Notes under the pieces: generated by a model
Seen by the model: only the letters and a program-made list of their open reading frames with translations
The model's database searches: none
What the model was told of the DNA's origin: nothing
Made by a program: the position numbers and the translations under genes
Part shown: positions 31,261-41,851 of the stretch, in pieces
Layout: every line of letters begins with the position of its first letter
Position numbering within the stretch: the first letter of the stretch is position 1
Assembly (NCBI GenBank): GCA_016703025.1
Contig: JADJCV010000003.1
Location: forward strand, 248,001-312,000
DNA: 64,000 nucleotides
DNA from: Candidatus Avedoeria danica
GTDB taxonomy: Bacteria; Chloroflexota; Anaerolineae; Epilineales; Epilineaceae
Direction of reading: 5' to 3'

Positions 31261-33578
31261 TTAGGCCGCAGCCTCCCCCAACCCCTCCGGCAACCCCCGC
31301 CCATGCACCACCACCAGCCGGTACGTCGGCCGCGTCAACGCCACGTACAGATCGCTCACGCCCCGCGCCGAGGCGTCGACGAGATCGGCCGGCTCGATCA
31401 ACACGACGACATCGACCTCCAGCCCCTTGCACTGCAGCGGGTCGAGAACGGCCACCGTCGCGTCGAGCGCCGAATCGCCGCGGCCGACGACGGTGCCCGG
31501 CAGGGCGGCCGCGATCGCATCGGCCAGCGGGCCGACGGCCCATTCGCCCGCACCCGATGCGTCCGCCCCCCCCTCGCCCGCCCGCGGCACGATGACCGCC
31601 ATCCGCCGATCGCCGAGTGCCGCCGCCTCCGCGCGAACGACGTCGACGACCGCGCCGACCCGGTCGGGCTCGTCGGGCCGCAATCGAACGAACACCGGAG
31701 CCTCGCCGGCCCGCACGGACGTCGGCGGATTCACGGCCACGCCCGCCGCGCGCAGCACGGCGGCGGCGGCGTCCATCACCTTGCCGGGCGTGCGGTAGTT
31801 GATCGTCAGCTCGGACATCCGCCACCTGTCGCCGACGTGCGGCGCGAGCGCCTCCGCCCACGAGCCGGCGCTGGCCGCCGAGCCGGCCTGCGCGATGTCG
31901 CCGACGAGGGTGAGCGAGCGCGCCCGACAGCGGCGCATCACCAGCCGCCAAGCCATCGGCGACAGCTCCTGCGCCTCGTCGACCACGACGTGGCCGAAGT
32001 CCCAGCGGCGGTTGACGCGCGCTCTCTCGGCCACCGTGCCTGTCGGACCGCCATCGCCGAAGCGGTCGGCGAGCGTCTCGGCCGAGACGAGCGCCGCGGC
32101 GTAGCCGCCCGATTCGCTGAGAACGTCGCGCGCGTACTCGACATCGGCGGCGCGGCGGGCGGCCGCGTTGCGTGCCGCCAGCTTCTCGGGCGCGTCGGCC
32201 GTGCCAGGATCTCGGCCGCCTCGTCCAGGAGCGGGACGTCGGCCACCGTCCAGCGGTGCGCGTCCTCGGTGCTGCGGCGAAGGAGGGCGCGATCCGGGCC
32301 GGACAGGTGCTTGGCGGCCTTCTCCAGCCGCGCCGGGTCCGCGTACAGACCCGCCAGGACCTCCTCGGCCGTCAACAGCGGCCAAGCGGCGCTGACCGCC
32401 TCGCGGACGTCCTCGCTCGCCAGGAGGTCTTCCAGCAGGTCGGCGCGCGTTTCGGCATCGAGGCGCTCGCCGGGGTTCATCGGACCGGCCAACAGGCGGG
32501 CCAGCTGGCTGTAGATCTGGCGCACGAACACCGTCCGGGCCGCGTTGTGGGGCTGCTCCGTCGCGCGGGCCTTCTTGCGGGCCTCGCGAAATGCGTCCGG
32601 CGGCACGGTGAGGCCCTTGCCCTCGACGTTCAGGACGACCGGCTCGGACGGCACCCGCTGCCAATCGCGGATCGCGCGCGTGAGGACGTCGACCATGACC
32701 GGATCGCCCTTGATCCGGGCGACCGCCGGCGCGTCCTCGTGCTCCGCCCGTACCCCCGGGAACAACGTGCCGGGCGTCCGCATGACCACGCCCGTCTCGC
32801 CCAGCGACGGCAGCACGCGCTCGATGTAGCGCAGGAAGACCGCGCTCGGGCCGATGAGCAGCACGCCGCTGTTCGCCAGGGCGGCGCGGTGCGTGTAGAG
32901 CAGATAGGCCGTCCGGTGCAGCGCCACGACGGTCTTGCCGGTGCCCGGCCCCCCCTGGACGACGAGCACGCCGCGGATCCCGTCCCGCACGATCCTGTCC
33001 TGTTCGCCCTGGATCGTCGCCACGATGTCGCCCATGCGGCCGGTTCGCGGCGCCTCGACGGCGACCATCAGGGCGCCCTCGCCCACGAGGTGGCGTCGCT
33101 CGGCCGCGTCGAGGGCGTCGAAGTCCAGGACCTCGTCTTCGACCGCCACGACCGCTCGGCCGCGGGTCGTGAGGTGGCGGCGGCGGACGACCTCGCCCGG
33201 TGCCACGGCCGTCGCCTGGTAGAAGGCCGCCGCGATCGGGGTGCGCCAATCCACCAGGAGCGGCTCGTTCGCCGCGTCGGCCAGCCCGACGCGGCCGATG
33301 TAGAGGCGGCTCCCATCGCGCAGATCCAGCCGGCCGAAGCACAGCCGTTCGTCGACGCCGCCGAGGGCCAGCAGCTGCTGCTCGTGGTGGATCACGCGGG
33401 CGTCGCGTTCGGACAGAGCCTGCGGGCTGCCGACGGTGTCGGCGCGCAGTGCCGCCGTCAAGCGCTCCTGCGCTTCGCCGCGCACTTCGTCGAGGCGCGC
33501 ATACAACGTGTCGAGGACGGACTGCTCGGCGGCGAGCTCGGCGTTCAGGTCACCCACATCTTCTGACAACGGTTCCAC
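31261..33578 (-). CDS. HelD/HelR-type superfamily 1 ATPase, apparent frameshift
   Basis: The N-terminal part reads from GTG 33578: a coiled-coil start (LNAELAAEQSVLDTLYARLD), the QDRIVRD Q-motif region and Walker A VVQGGPGTGKTVVALHRTAY, typical of RNA-polymerase-recycling HelD proteins and related UvrD-like helicases. The C-terminal part is in another frame: VVVDEAQELSPMAWRLVMRR (Walker B), LTLVGDIAQAGS, LTINYRTPGKVM and DLYVALTRPTYRLVVVHG. Inserting one base near 32205 joins them into about 772 residues, normal for the family. HelD displaces stalled RNA polymerase from DNA. The TAA stop lies in a repeat-family tail. Disruption of a normally single-chain ATPase would be inactivating if real. 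Confidence 0.85.
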
Positions 33579-33653
33579 GGCCTCCGCGATAGGGCGTCGC
33601 GCCGACGATCGTTCGCCGGCGGGGGGCCGACGTTACGCACGGGGCGGGTTGGG

Positions 33654-36122
33654 TCAACCCACGGCGGTGGCGATGCCGTTACGGGCGATTCGCCCACGGC
33701 AGGAACGCCTTCCCCGCGTCGCGACCGCCGTCGCCGCCGCGGTAGGCGCCCCCGTCGCCTCCGCCGTCGGCGCCCCCGTCGCCGACGCCACCGGACCGGG
33801 CGTCCCGACTCCCGCCCCGGGCAGCGGCACCGCGATCTTCACGACGAACGCATCCGACCCCCCCGCCACTTCCGCGTGCGGGCTCGTGCGCCCCGCCAGC
33901 CCGCCCCCGTCCGGGAACGTATCAGGTCCGCTGTTCGTGTCGCCGACGACGTACAGCGACCCGTCCCGTCCGAAGGCGAGCCAGAATGCCTCGTCCCACA
34001 GCGCGCCGCCGATGTAGCCCGAAAGCACGAGATTCTCACCGACGTCCGCGGACGAAGGGTCGGACGCGACGATCGTGACGAACGCATCGCCCACCTCGGG
34101 ATCCGTCCCGTTGAACGTCGCGTCCGGGCCGCCGACGACCGGAAACGTCGTCTGGTCGGAGCCGGCGTAGCCGATGACCGCCAGCCGGCCGTGCGCGTCC
34201 ACCTTGGCGCCGATACCGGCATCCATCTCCGCACCGCCGATGTACCCGAGGTAGGCGAAGGCGCGGCCGTCGGGCGTGAGCTTGCCGGCCATGCCGTCGG
34301 CGTTGCCGTTGAACGTCAGGTCGGGCCCGACCACGGGGTGCAGCGTGTCCTCGGCGGAGTCCGTCCACGCCGCGAAGTACGCCGCGCCTGTCGCGTCGAC
34401 GTCCATGCCGAACGCCAGGTCCTCGTTCGCGCCGCCGAAGAACGTCGCGTATCCCAGCCCGATGCCGTCGGGCCGCACCTTGGCGATCCAGGCATCCCAC
34501 ATCCCGGCGTATGTCTGGTCCGCGCCCGGCACGTCGCCGAAGCCGTCGCCGTCGGGGAAGGAACGCTCGTTGGACTGCGTCTGGCCGCTGATGTAGGCGG
34601 CACCGGCAGCATCGACCGCCATCTGGCCGCTCGACACGTACTGGCCGTCCGGCCGGTTGTAGATGTAGGCGTCGTGCAGCGCTCCGCCGATGTAGCCGGA
34701 GTAGATCACGTTGTCCAACACGTTCGGCGCCGTCGGGTCGACGACGAGCTTGGCGATGAAGGCATCGGCGCCGCCGTTGAACGTCAGGTCCGGCCCGACC
34801 TTCAGCGGAAAGGAGAACGAAGTCGAGAGCGTCATCCCGGTGACGAACATGTGCCCTTCGCCGTCGATCGCGACGCCCTCGGCCATGTCGTACAAGCTGC
34901 CCCCGAACGAGCCGCAGAAGACGATGTCGCCGGCCGGATCGAGCTTGCCCACCAACGCGTCCGAGTTGCCGTTGGCGGTCACGTCGGGACCGCCCTTCGT
35001 GGGCCGCGTGTCGTCCTTGCTGTTCGTCACGCCGCCGAAGTACGCGTAGCCCGCCCCGTCCACCGCCACGTCGAACGACAGGTCGGCGCCGTCGCCCCCG
35101 AGGATCGTCACGTAGTCCAGCGCCGTGCCGTCGGGCCGGACCTTGATCATGTAGGCGTCGACGTCGGTCTCGGACTCCGCGAACGTGTGGCCCGTGAAGT
35201 ACGCCGCCCCATCCGTGCCGACCGCGATCCCGAGGCCGCGGTCGTCGCCCGGGAAGCCCCAGAAGCCGGCGTAGAGGATGGCGGCGGAGGTGGACTGTGC
35301 GGCGAGGGTCGTGCCGTCGCGGCCACGCGGCGCGTCCGCACCGCCCGCCGGGTCGGCGTCGACCGCGAACCCAACGCCGTCGCCGGCCCACCGCACGACC
35401 GCCGGACGATCTGCCGCGGCAGCCGGGGCCACCGCCGCCAGCCCCCGTGCCCCCGTCGGACACGGCCCATCGCACCCCACTGTCAGCGCCACGGCCGACG
35501 TGTCCGCCCCTGGGGCCGCCTCGACCCGCATCGCCAGCCCGTCGCCCGCCACGTCGAACACGATGTTGACGCCCGGCCACGCGGACGGATAGCGCACGGC
35601 GTCGTACGTCGGTCGGTTGCGCTGCCACGCCGCCTCGGGGCCTTTGAAGATGTGGACGATCGTCGGCGTTCGCCCCTCGCCGACTGGCAGGGCATCGTGT
35701 GCCGCGCCGACGAACGTCACCTCGACGCGCCGCCAGTCCGGCCGTTCGTCGGCCGGCCACGGCGCGGCGACGAGGTTGCCGGCGGCGTCGTAACGCACCG
35801 GCATGCCGGACAGACGCGGGCCGCTCACGGCCGCGCGCGCCGCATGCGGCTCCGGCTGCAGGATCGTCGCCCCGCCGGCATGGAAGTCGATGCGCGCGGT
35901 GCGACCGAGGGCGGTGAGCACGGGGCTGCCCGGCGCGGCCGCGCGGCTGAAGATCAGCGGCGGCAGGCGATCAGCGGCGACGGTCACGGCAGGAGAGACG
36001 TCGACGGACATCGCGTTGGGCGCAGGAGCGGCCGACGTCGACCGCAGCGAGCCGGCGGAGGTCGCGATGAACATGGCGGACGCGAGGAACGGCAGCGCGC
36101 TAGAGGTTAACTTGGATCGCAT
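33654..36122 (-). CDS. Secreted SBBP-repeat beta-propeller protein
   Basis: 822 residues from ATG 36122, with AGGAGG seven bases upstream. Signal peptide SSALPFLASAMFIATSAGS. An N-terminal beta domain (ARIDFHAGGATILQPEP, YPSAWPGVNIVFDVAGDGL) is followed by about eight SBBP repeats of the form GxAYFxGxT...DAFVxKL (AYFTGHTFAESETDVDAYMI, AYFGGVTNSKDD, FVTGMTLSTS, AYISGQTQS, AYFAAWTDSAED), which form a propeller. The annotated end is RGRRSCRGRIARNG. One extra base at the C-run 33712-33715 would instead give RGKAFLPWANRP and a TAA at 33679-33681, matching the LP tails of neighbouring secreted proteins; a small frameshift is therefore suspected. Probably extracellular; ligand unknown. Confidence 0.85.
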   Translation of the reverse strand: MRSKLTSSALPFLASAMFIATSAGSLRSTSAAPAPNAMSVDVSPAVTVAADRLPPLIFSRAAAPGSPVLTALGRTARIDFHAGGATILQPEPHAARAAVSGPRLSGMPVRYDAAGNLVAAPWPADERPDWRRVEVTFVGAAHDALPVGEGRTPTIVHIFKGPEAAWQRNRPTYDAVRYPSAWPGVNIVFDVAGDGLAMRVEAAPGADTSAVALTVGCDGPCPTGARGLAAVAPAAAADRPAVVRWAGDGVGFAVDADPAGGADAPRGRDGTTLAAQSTSAAILYAGFWGFPGDDRGLGIAVGTDGAAYFTGHTFAESETDVDAYMIKVRPDGTALDYVTILGGDGADLSFDVAVDGAGYAYFGGVTNSKDDTRPTKGGPDVTANGNSDALVGKLDPAGDIVFCGSFGGSLYDMAEGVAIDGEGHMFVTGMTLSTSFSFPLKVGPDLTFNGGADAFIAKLVVDPTAPNVLDNVIYSGYIGGALHDAYIYNRPDGQYVSSGQMAVDAAGAAYISGQTQSNERSFPDGDGFGDVPGADQTYAGMWDAWIAKVRPDGIGLGYATFFGGANEDLAFGMDVDATGAAYFAAWTDSAEDTLHPVVGPDLTFNGNADGMAGKLTPDGRAFAYLGYIGGAEMDAGIGAKVDAHGRLAVIGYAGSDQTTFPVVGGPDATFNGTDPEVGDAFVTIVASDPSSADVGENLVLSGYIGGALWDEAFWLAFGRDGSLYVVGDTNSGPDTFPDGGGLAGRTSPHAEVAGGSDAFVVKIAVPLPGAGVGTPGPVASATGAPTAEATGAPTAAATAVATRGRRSCRGRIARNGIATAVG

Positions 36123-36210
36123 GGGGAAACCTCCTGGTGTCGACTACAGGGTAGTATGGTACTGATGGCGTTCGGGTAGGGATTTCCCTACCGGCTGACC
36201 CCACGCGTTC

Positions 36211-36270
36211 GCATCCTCCCCCTCCCCCAGACTTGGGGGAAGGGGGTCGGGGGGTGAGGGCCTTAGGCGG
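36211..36270 (+). repeat. Dispersed palindromic repeat, family 1, copy C
   Basis: Starts GCATCCTCCCCCTCCCCCAG, has the near-palindromic centre and the tail GTGAGGGCCTTAGGCGG. It lies in the 272-bp divergent region between the SBBP gene and the biotin carboxylase gene. The only other thing seen there is a possible -10-like GATAGACT near 36330. Confidence 0.85.
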
Positions 36271-36394
36271 GGATCCACGCCATGATCGTGCTCGCAACGT
36301 GTCCTGCGCCCTTGCCCCCCGCCCCCTCGAACGATAGACTCCCCCGCCGCCCCATTCACCCGCACCCACCTGCCAACCCCAGGCCACCCCGCCC

Positions 36395-37891
<1,497 letters not shown>

Positions 37892-37939
37892 AGGGGACGG
37901 GTTCAACGATTCCGGGCGCGTGGCGGCGGCCTGCGGGGA

Positions 37940-37963
37940 GGGCACGGCATGCCGTGCCCCTAC
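37940..37963. repeat. Palindromic repeat family 2, copy 1
   Basis: Perfect 20-bp palindrome GGGCACGGCATGCCGTGCCC (37940-37959) followed by CTAC, the family's usual right end. It lies 49 bp after the biotin carboxylase stop. A second copy lies 130 bp further on. Confidence 0.85.
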
Positions 37964-38086
37964 ACGAACCGTGTGGGCAATGGCCGAAGTCATCCGTTCG
38001 GCGACAGGTGGATCACCCACCTGCGCCGCATGCCGTTCCCGCGCCCTCGGGTTGCGGTTCGGACCGCCTCACGACAGCACGCCCGT

Positions 38087-38110
38087 GTAGGGGCACGGCA
38101 TGCCGTGCCC
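38087..38110. repeat. Palindromic repeat family 2, copy 2
   Basis: GTAG followed by the same 20-bp palindrome as copy 1 (38091-38110). It lies 25 bp before the start of the biotin carrier gene, so it would be in that gene's leader if transcribed from biotin carboxylase. Confidence 0.85.
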
Positions 38111-38135
38111 ATCCCCCGACGACCAGGACCCCCCG

Positions 38136-38723
38136 ATGAAATACAAAGCCACCGTCGACCACCGCGACTTCACGCTCGACGTCGACCGCCCCGGCGAGAT
38201 CGTCGTCGACGGCGTCGGCGTGGCCGTCGATCTCATGTCGATCGACGGCGAGAACCTGTACTCCCTCCTTGTCGACGGCGTCTCCTATGACCTGCACGTC
38301 GAGCGGCGCGAGGGGCTGTACACCGTCATCATCGAGGGCGACCGCTACGTCGTCGACGTCGGCGACGCGCACCTCAAGGAGCTGATCGCGATGAGCCGCC
38401 GCGCCCACGAGGAGCACGGCGGCGCGGTGATCAAGGCGCCCATGCCCGGCCTCGTCGTCAAGGTCCTCGTCGCCGCAGGCGAGCCCGTCGCCGCCGACCA
38501 ACCGGTGGCGATCCTCGAGGCGATGAAGATGGAGAACGAGCTGCGCAGCCCGGCCGCCGGCACGGTGAAGCAGGTGAACATCGCCCCCGGGCAGACCGTG
38601 AACATGGACGACGTCCTCATCATCGTCGCCCCGCCCGAGGCCGAATCGGACGCCCCCTCCACGAACGCTGAGTCGAGCGCCGAACCTTCGACCGCCACCG
38701 CCCCGCCCGCGCCCACTCGATGA
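38136..38723 (+). CDS. Biotin carboxyl carrier protein (biotinyl domain)
   Basis: 195 residues from ATG 38136. The N-terminal 80 residues are a beta-rich BT-type domain (LMSIDGENLYSLLVDGVSYD). The biotinyl domain starts at about residue 95 (VIKAPMPGLVVKVLVAAGEP) and carries the biotin site EAMKMEN, Lys131. A Glu/Ala/Ser/Pro tail ends it. It carries carboxybiotin between the carboxylase at 36.4 kb and the carboxyltransferase at 24 kb. The BT-type N-domain is the kind that tethers carrier to carboxyltransferase in propionyl-CoA carboxylases. The stop overlaps the next start in ATGA (38720-38723). Confidence 0.93.
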   Translation: MKYKATVDHRDFTLDVDRPGEIVVDGVGVAVDLMSIDGENLYSLLVDGVSYDLHVERREGLYTVIIEGDRYVVDVGDAHLKELIAMSRRAHEEHGGAVIKAPMPGLVVKVLVAAGEPVAADQPVAILEAMKMENELRSPAAGTVKQVNIAPGQTVNMDDVLIIVAPPEAESDAPSTNAESSAEPSTATAPPAPTR

Positions 38724-39127
38724 CGACCCCCACCCTCGAGCGCTGGCAGCTCGTCTTCGACGGCGGCAGCCTCGGCAACCCCGGCCGCGGCTACGGCTCG
38801 TTCCGCCTCCGCCCCCCCGGCGCCGACTGGGAGCCGGCGGTGCGACTCGAATACGGCGACCGGGTGACGAACAACGAGGCCGAGTACCAGACCCTCACCG
38901 CCGCCCTCGCCCGCCTGGCCGAGCGCGCCGCCGACCCGGGCCGCATCGCCGTCGAGGTCTTCGGCGACAGCCAGCTCGTCATCCGCCAGCTCGAGGGCGC
39001 CTGGAAGGTCCGCACGCCCAGCATTCGCCCCTACCGCGATGCGGCGGCGGTGCAGCTGGCGCGGTTCGGGGGGGTGAAGCTGACGTGGCAGCGGCGGGAC
39101 AAGTCGGTGGCGTTGCTCGGGCACTGA
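38720..39127 (+). CDS. RNase H-like protein
   Basis: 135 residues, RNase H fold. The first catalytic Asp is in LVFDGGSLGNPGRGYGSF, the Glu in RVTNNEAEYQTL and the second Asp in EVFGDSQLVIRQLEGAWKV. The C-terminus is short: WQRRDKSVALLGH replaces the usual N..AD.LA segment, so the fourth canonical Asp is not evident. It may be a divergent RNase HI of the reverse-transcriptase-like RNase H family, possibly degrading RNA-DNA hybrids. It overlaps the biotin carrier gene by four bases, suggesting co-transcription but not shared function. Confidence 0.85.
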   Translation: MTTPTLERWQLVFDGGSLGNPGRGYGSFRLRPPGADWEPAVRLEYGDRVTNNEAEYQTLTAALARLAERAADPGRIAVEVFGDSQLVIRQLEGAWKVRTPSIRPYRDAAAVQLARFGGVKLTWQRRDKSVALLGH

Positions 39128-39208
39128 CGGCGCGGACGGCGTCGACGCAGCAAACGACGGACTGCGTTCACCGGGCCGCGATGCGAAGCCTAGCCCCGCC
39201 GTTGCCGA

Positions 39209-40243
39209 TCAATAAACGACCACCATCCCCCCCATCGACACCCCCGCCCCCGTCCCGACCAGCAGCGCCCGCTCCCCCCGCCGCAGCCGCCCGGTCGCCA
39301 CCGCCTCGCACAGCGTGAGCGGCAGCGACGCCGCGACGCAGTTGCCGTAGCGCTCCAGCGTCGTGACGACGGAATCGGCCGGCCAGCCGAAGCGGCCGAG
39401 CAGGCGCAGGCCGGCCAGGCTGGCTTGGTGGGGGATGACGACATCGATGTCGCCGAGGCCGCTCGACAGGCCGGGACGGAGGCGCTCGAGGAAGCCGGGG
39501 CCGTGGCGGCGGACGAGGCGCAGCAGCGCGGATCCCTCCATGTGAAACAGGTTGTCCGCGGGCACCGTCGCGGGGTTCGTCGAGTGCCGCCGCGTCCCGC
39601 CGCCGCGCACCTCGGTCAGCGCCGCGCCGTCGCCGTACGCCTCGAACCGCGCCGCCTCGATGCGCGATGCCGTGCCGTGTGACGCCGCACCGCCCGCCGG
39701 CACGACGACGGCCGCCGCCGCGCCGTCGCCCAACAGCGTCGCGCTCTCGGGCTGGTCGAAGTTGATCCCGATCGATGCGATCTCCGCCGAGACGATCACC
39801 GCCGTCCGGTACCGACCGGCGGCGATGAGGGCGGCGACGGTGTCGAGCGCCGCCAGGAAGCTCAGGCACGTCGCGTGGACGCTGAAACCCGCCACGCCGA
39901 TGCCGCCGAGGCCGAGCGCCCGCAGCGTCAGCGGGGCGCCGTCCGGGATCGCCTGCTCGGGCGTGCCCGAGGCGAAGACGAGCAGGTCGATGTCGGCAAG
40001 CGCCATCCCGGCGTCGGCGACGGCGGCCCGAACCGCTGTCGCGGCGTAGTGCGAGTTCGTGTCGCCCGGCGCCGCCCAGCGTCGCTCGCGCACGCCGTTG
40101 TACCGCACCGCCCACCCCGCCGGCAGCCCGCAACGCGCCTCGATCTCGGCGCTGGACACGATGCGCTGCGGCAGATGGGCGCCGAGGCCGGCGATGCGGA
40201 CGGGAAGCGAAGGGGGCGCGGGACGGCGTTCATGATCGGACAT
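39209..40243 (-). CDS. 3-oxoacyl-ACP synthase III-like (FabH/OleA-type) condensing enzyme
   Basis: 344 residues. Ketoacyl synthase III fold with the full triad: Cys126 in SVHATCLSFLAAL, His272 in VVIPHQASLAGLR and Asn301 in LERYGNCVAAS. The C-terminal GTGAGVSMGGMVV glycine-rich end is present. A true FabH uses acetyl-CoA and malonyl-ACP; the N-terminus (GLGAHLPQRIVSSAEIEARC) and the absence of other fatty-acid genes nearby suggest a specialised condensing enzyme instead. It is the last gene of the minus-strand cluster reaching up to 46589, 30 bp after the GNAT-like gene. Confidence 0.9.
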   Translation of the reverse strand: MSDHERRPAPPSLPVRIAGLGAHLPQRIVSSAEIEARCGLPAGWAVRYNGVRERRWAAPGDTNSHYAATAVRAAVADAGMALADIDLLVFASGTPEQAIPDGAPLTLRALGLGGIGVAGFSVHATCLSFLAALDTVAALIAAGRYRTAVIVSAEIASIGINFDQPESATLLGDGAAAAVVVPAGGAASHGTASRIEAARFEAYGDGAALTEVRGGGTRRHSTNPATVPADNLFHMEGSALLRLVRRHGPGFLERLRPGLSSGLGDIDVVIPHQASLAGLRLLGRFGWPADSVVTTLERYGNCVAASLPLTLCEAVATGRLRRGERALLVGTGAGVSMGGMVVVY

Positions 40244-40273
40244 CGGCGTCGATGGTATACCCGGGCAGTCCCG

Positions 40274-41437
40274 TCACAGGCCCCGCCGCACGACAATGGG
40301 CGCGACGGCGCGGTTGGCGATGAAGCCGAGCACCGCCCACGCCCGCCGCGCATCCGGCGCCAGATGCGCCGTCGCCGCCGCGTGCCACTCCACCGCCGGC
40401 TCGCCGCCGCGCACCCGCTTGAACGCCCCGACGCCGGCCGACGCATGCACCGTCCATCCCGCCTCGGCCGCGTCGAGGATCGCCTGCACGCTGAGCAGCC
40501 GATAGAGCGCCGCCTCGGCCGGCAACGACGTGTCGTAGCCGAACAGCGGCTGCGTGACGAACCCGCCGCGCGCGAAGCTGCCCAGCACGGCGTCGATCCG
40601 GCCGCCCGGCGCCGCGAAGGCCCGGAACCGCAGCCGGCCGTCGGCGAGCGCGCCGGCGATGAAGGCGTCGGTCAGCTGCGGGTTCTGGCGCGGGTACTTC
40701 TCCAGGTAGAGCCGGCGATAGAGCGCCGCCAGCCGCGGCACGTCGCGCTCCGCGAGATCGGCGCCGTCGACCAGACGGTACGGCGAGCGGCGCAGCAGCG
40801 ATCGATCGGCCCTGGTCTGCTTCCGTCGCAATACCGTGGCCGGATCCTGGTACCAGACCTGGCGCGCGAACACCCGCCGGCACCCGGCCCCGTCGAGCGC
40901 CGCCACGAGCGCAGGATTCCCGCGCGCATCGACGGACCGCCATACGATGGGGCGATCGGGGAAGGCGTCGACGAGGGCGCGTGTTACGGCGGGGGCAACG
41001 TCGGCGACGCCCGGCGGGTAGAGGTTCGTCGACACCAGCCAGTTGTTCACGAGGACGGCGCGGTCGAGCCCCGCTCGCCTCGCCACCGGCGCCAGCGCCC
41101 GCAGGAGCCCCCCGACGACCGCGCCTGCCGCCGCCCCCGCCATCCGCTCCGCCTCGGCCCGCGGATACACGACGTAGTGGGCGAAGAGTGAAGCCACGAA
41201 GCTCGCCTCGTCGTCCGTGTCCACTGCGCCCGCCCGCGTGACCGTGTACGGCAGCACGACGTCGCCCGTGCGCACGACGCCGATGTCGCATGGTGCATTC
41301 GTCATCATCGCGCCCGGGCCGCCAACAATCAGCGGGCCAAGCCACCGACGCGCGGCTGCCCCTTCTTCTCCCAACGGCCAATCGATGTCGGCGTCACCCG
41401 GCGAATGCACGACCACGTGGGCGCCCTCCGTTGCCAT
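40274..41437 (-). CDS. GNAT-like acyltransferase, function unknown
   Basis: 387 residues from ATG 41437. A GTG at 41416 with GGAGG eight bases upstream may be the true start, since AAGGAGG directly abuts the ATG. The N-terminal half contains LLRALAPVARRAGLDRAVLV and IVWRSVDARGNPALVAAL. The C-terminal half resembles GNAT/FemAB-type acyltransferases (LYRRLYLEKYPRQNPQLTDA, LFGYDTSLPAEAALYRLL, ASAGVGAFKRVRGGEPAVEW). Family assignment is tentative. Its place between the condensing enzyme and the adenylate-forming enzyme suggests it transfers or modifies an acyl group in the same pathway. Confidence 0.75.
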   Translation of the reverse strand: MATEGAHVVVHSPGDADIDWPLGEEGAAARRWLGPLIVGGPGAMMTNAPCDIGVVRTGDVVLPYTVTRAGAVDTDDEASFVASLFAHYVVYPRAEAERMAGAAAGAVVGGLLRALAPVARRAGLDRAVLVNNWLVSTNLYPPGVADVAPAVTRALVDAFPDRPIVWRSVDARGNPALVAALDGAGCRRVFARQVWYQDPATVLRRKQTRADRSLLRRSPYRLVDGADLAERDVPRLAALYRRLYLEKYPRQNPQLTDAFIAGALADGRLRFRAFAAPGGRIDAVLGSFARGGFVTQPLFGYDTSLPAEAALYRLLSVQAILDAAEAGWTVHASAGVGAFKRVRGGEPAVEWHAAATAHLAPDARRAWAVLGFIANRAVAPIVVRRGL

Positions 41438-41451
41438 CCTCCTTCAACCCG

Positions 41452-41510
41452 TGATCCTCCCCCTCCCCCAAACTTGGGGGAGGGGGTCGGGGGGAGAGGG
41501 CCTTAGGCGG
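41452..41510 (+). repeat. Dispersed palindromic repeat, family 1, copy D
   Basis: TGATCCTCCCCCTCCCCCAA, the centre and the tail GAGAGGGCCTTAGGCGG. It lies between the GNAT-like gene (minus) and the TM2 gene (plus). TATACC at about 41541 and AGGAG before the TM2 start are the only other signals there. Confidence 0.85.
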
Positions 41511-41584
41511 CCCGTCGCAACCAACACGCCCCGGCCACCGTATACCCTGTCGCGCCTACCCGAGGCGCCCATCAGGAGCCTCTC

Positions 41585-41824
41585 ATGTCCACAGACCCCC
41601 TCGCCCATCCCGAAGCCCGCAACCCCGGCACCGCCGCCGTCCTCTCGCTCGTCATCCCCGGCATCGGCCAGTTCTATACCGGTCACTTCTTGTGGGGCAT
41701 CTTCTGGCTCGTCGTCACGCCGGGCTTCTGGATCGGCACAGCCGGACTCTTCGGCTGGCCGTTTCACATCTTCTCCGCCTGGCAAGCATACCGCCAAGCG
41801 GAGCGACGCAACCGTCGCTGGTAG
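41585..41824 (+). CDS. TM2-domain small membrane protein
   Basis: 79 residues, AGGAG six bases before the ATG. Two membrane segments: AAVLSLVIPGIGQFYTGHFL and FWLVVTPGFWIGTAGLFGW, with the TM2 hallmark Gly-x-G-Q-F-Y-x-G turn and the C-terminal FHIFSAWQAYRQAERR. Function of the family is unknown. It is on the plus strand inside an otherwise minus-strand cluster, between the GNAT-like and the adenylate-forming genes, and next to repeat copy D, so it may be a later insertion. Confidence 0.88.
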   Translation: MSTDPLAHPEARNPGTAAVLSLVIPGIGQFYTGHFLWGIFWLVVTPGFWIGTAGLFGWPFHIFSAWQAYRQAERRNRRW

Positions 41825-41851
41825 GCGATTCCGTCGACGCGGCCGCCCGCT

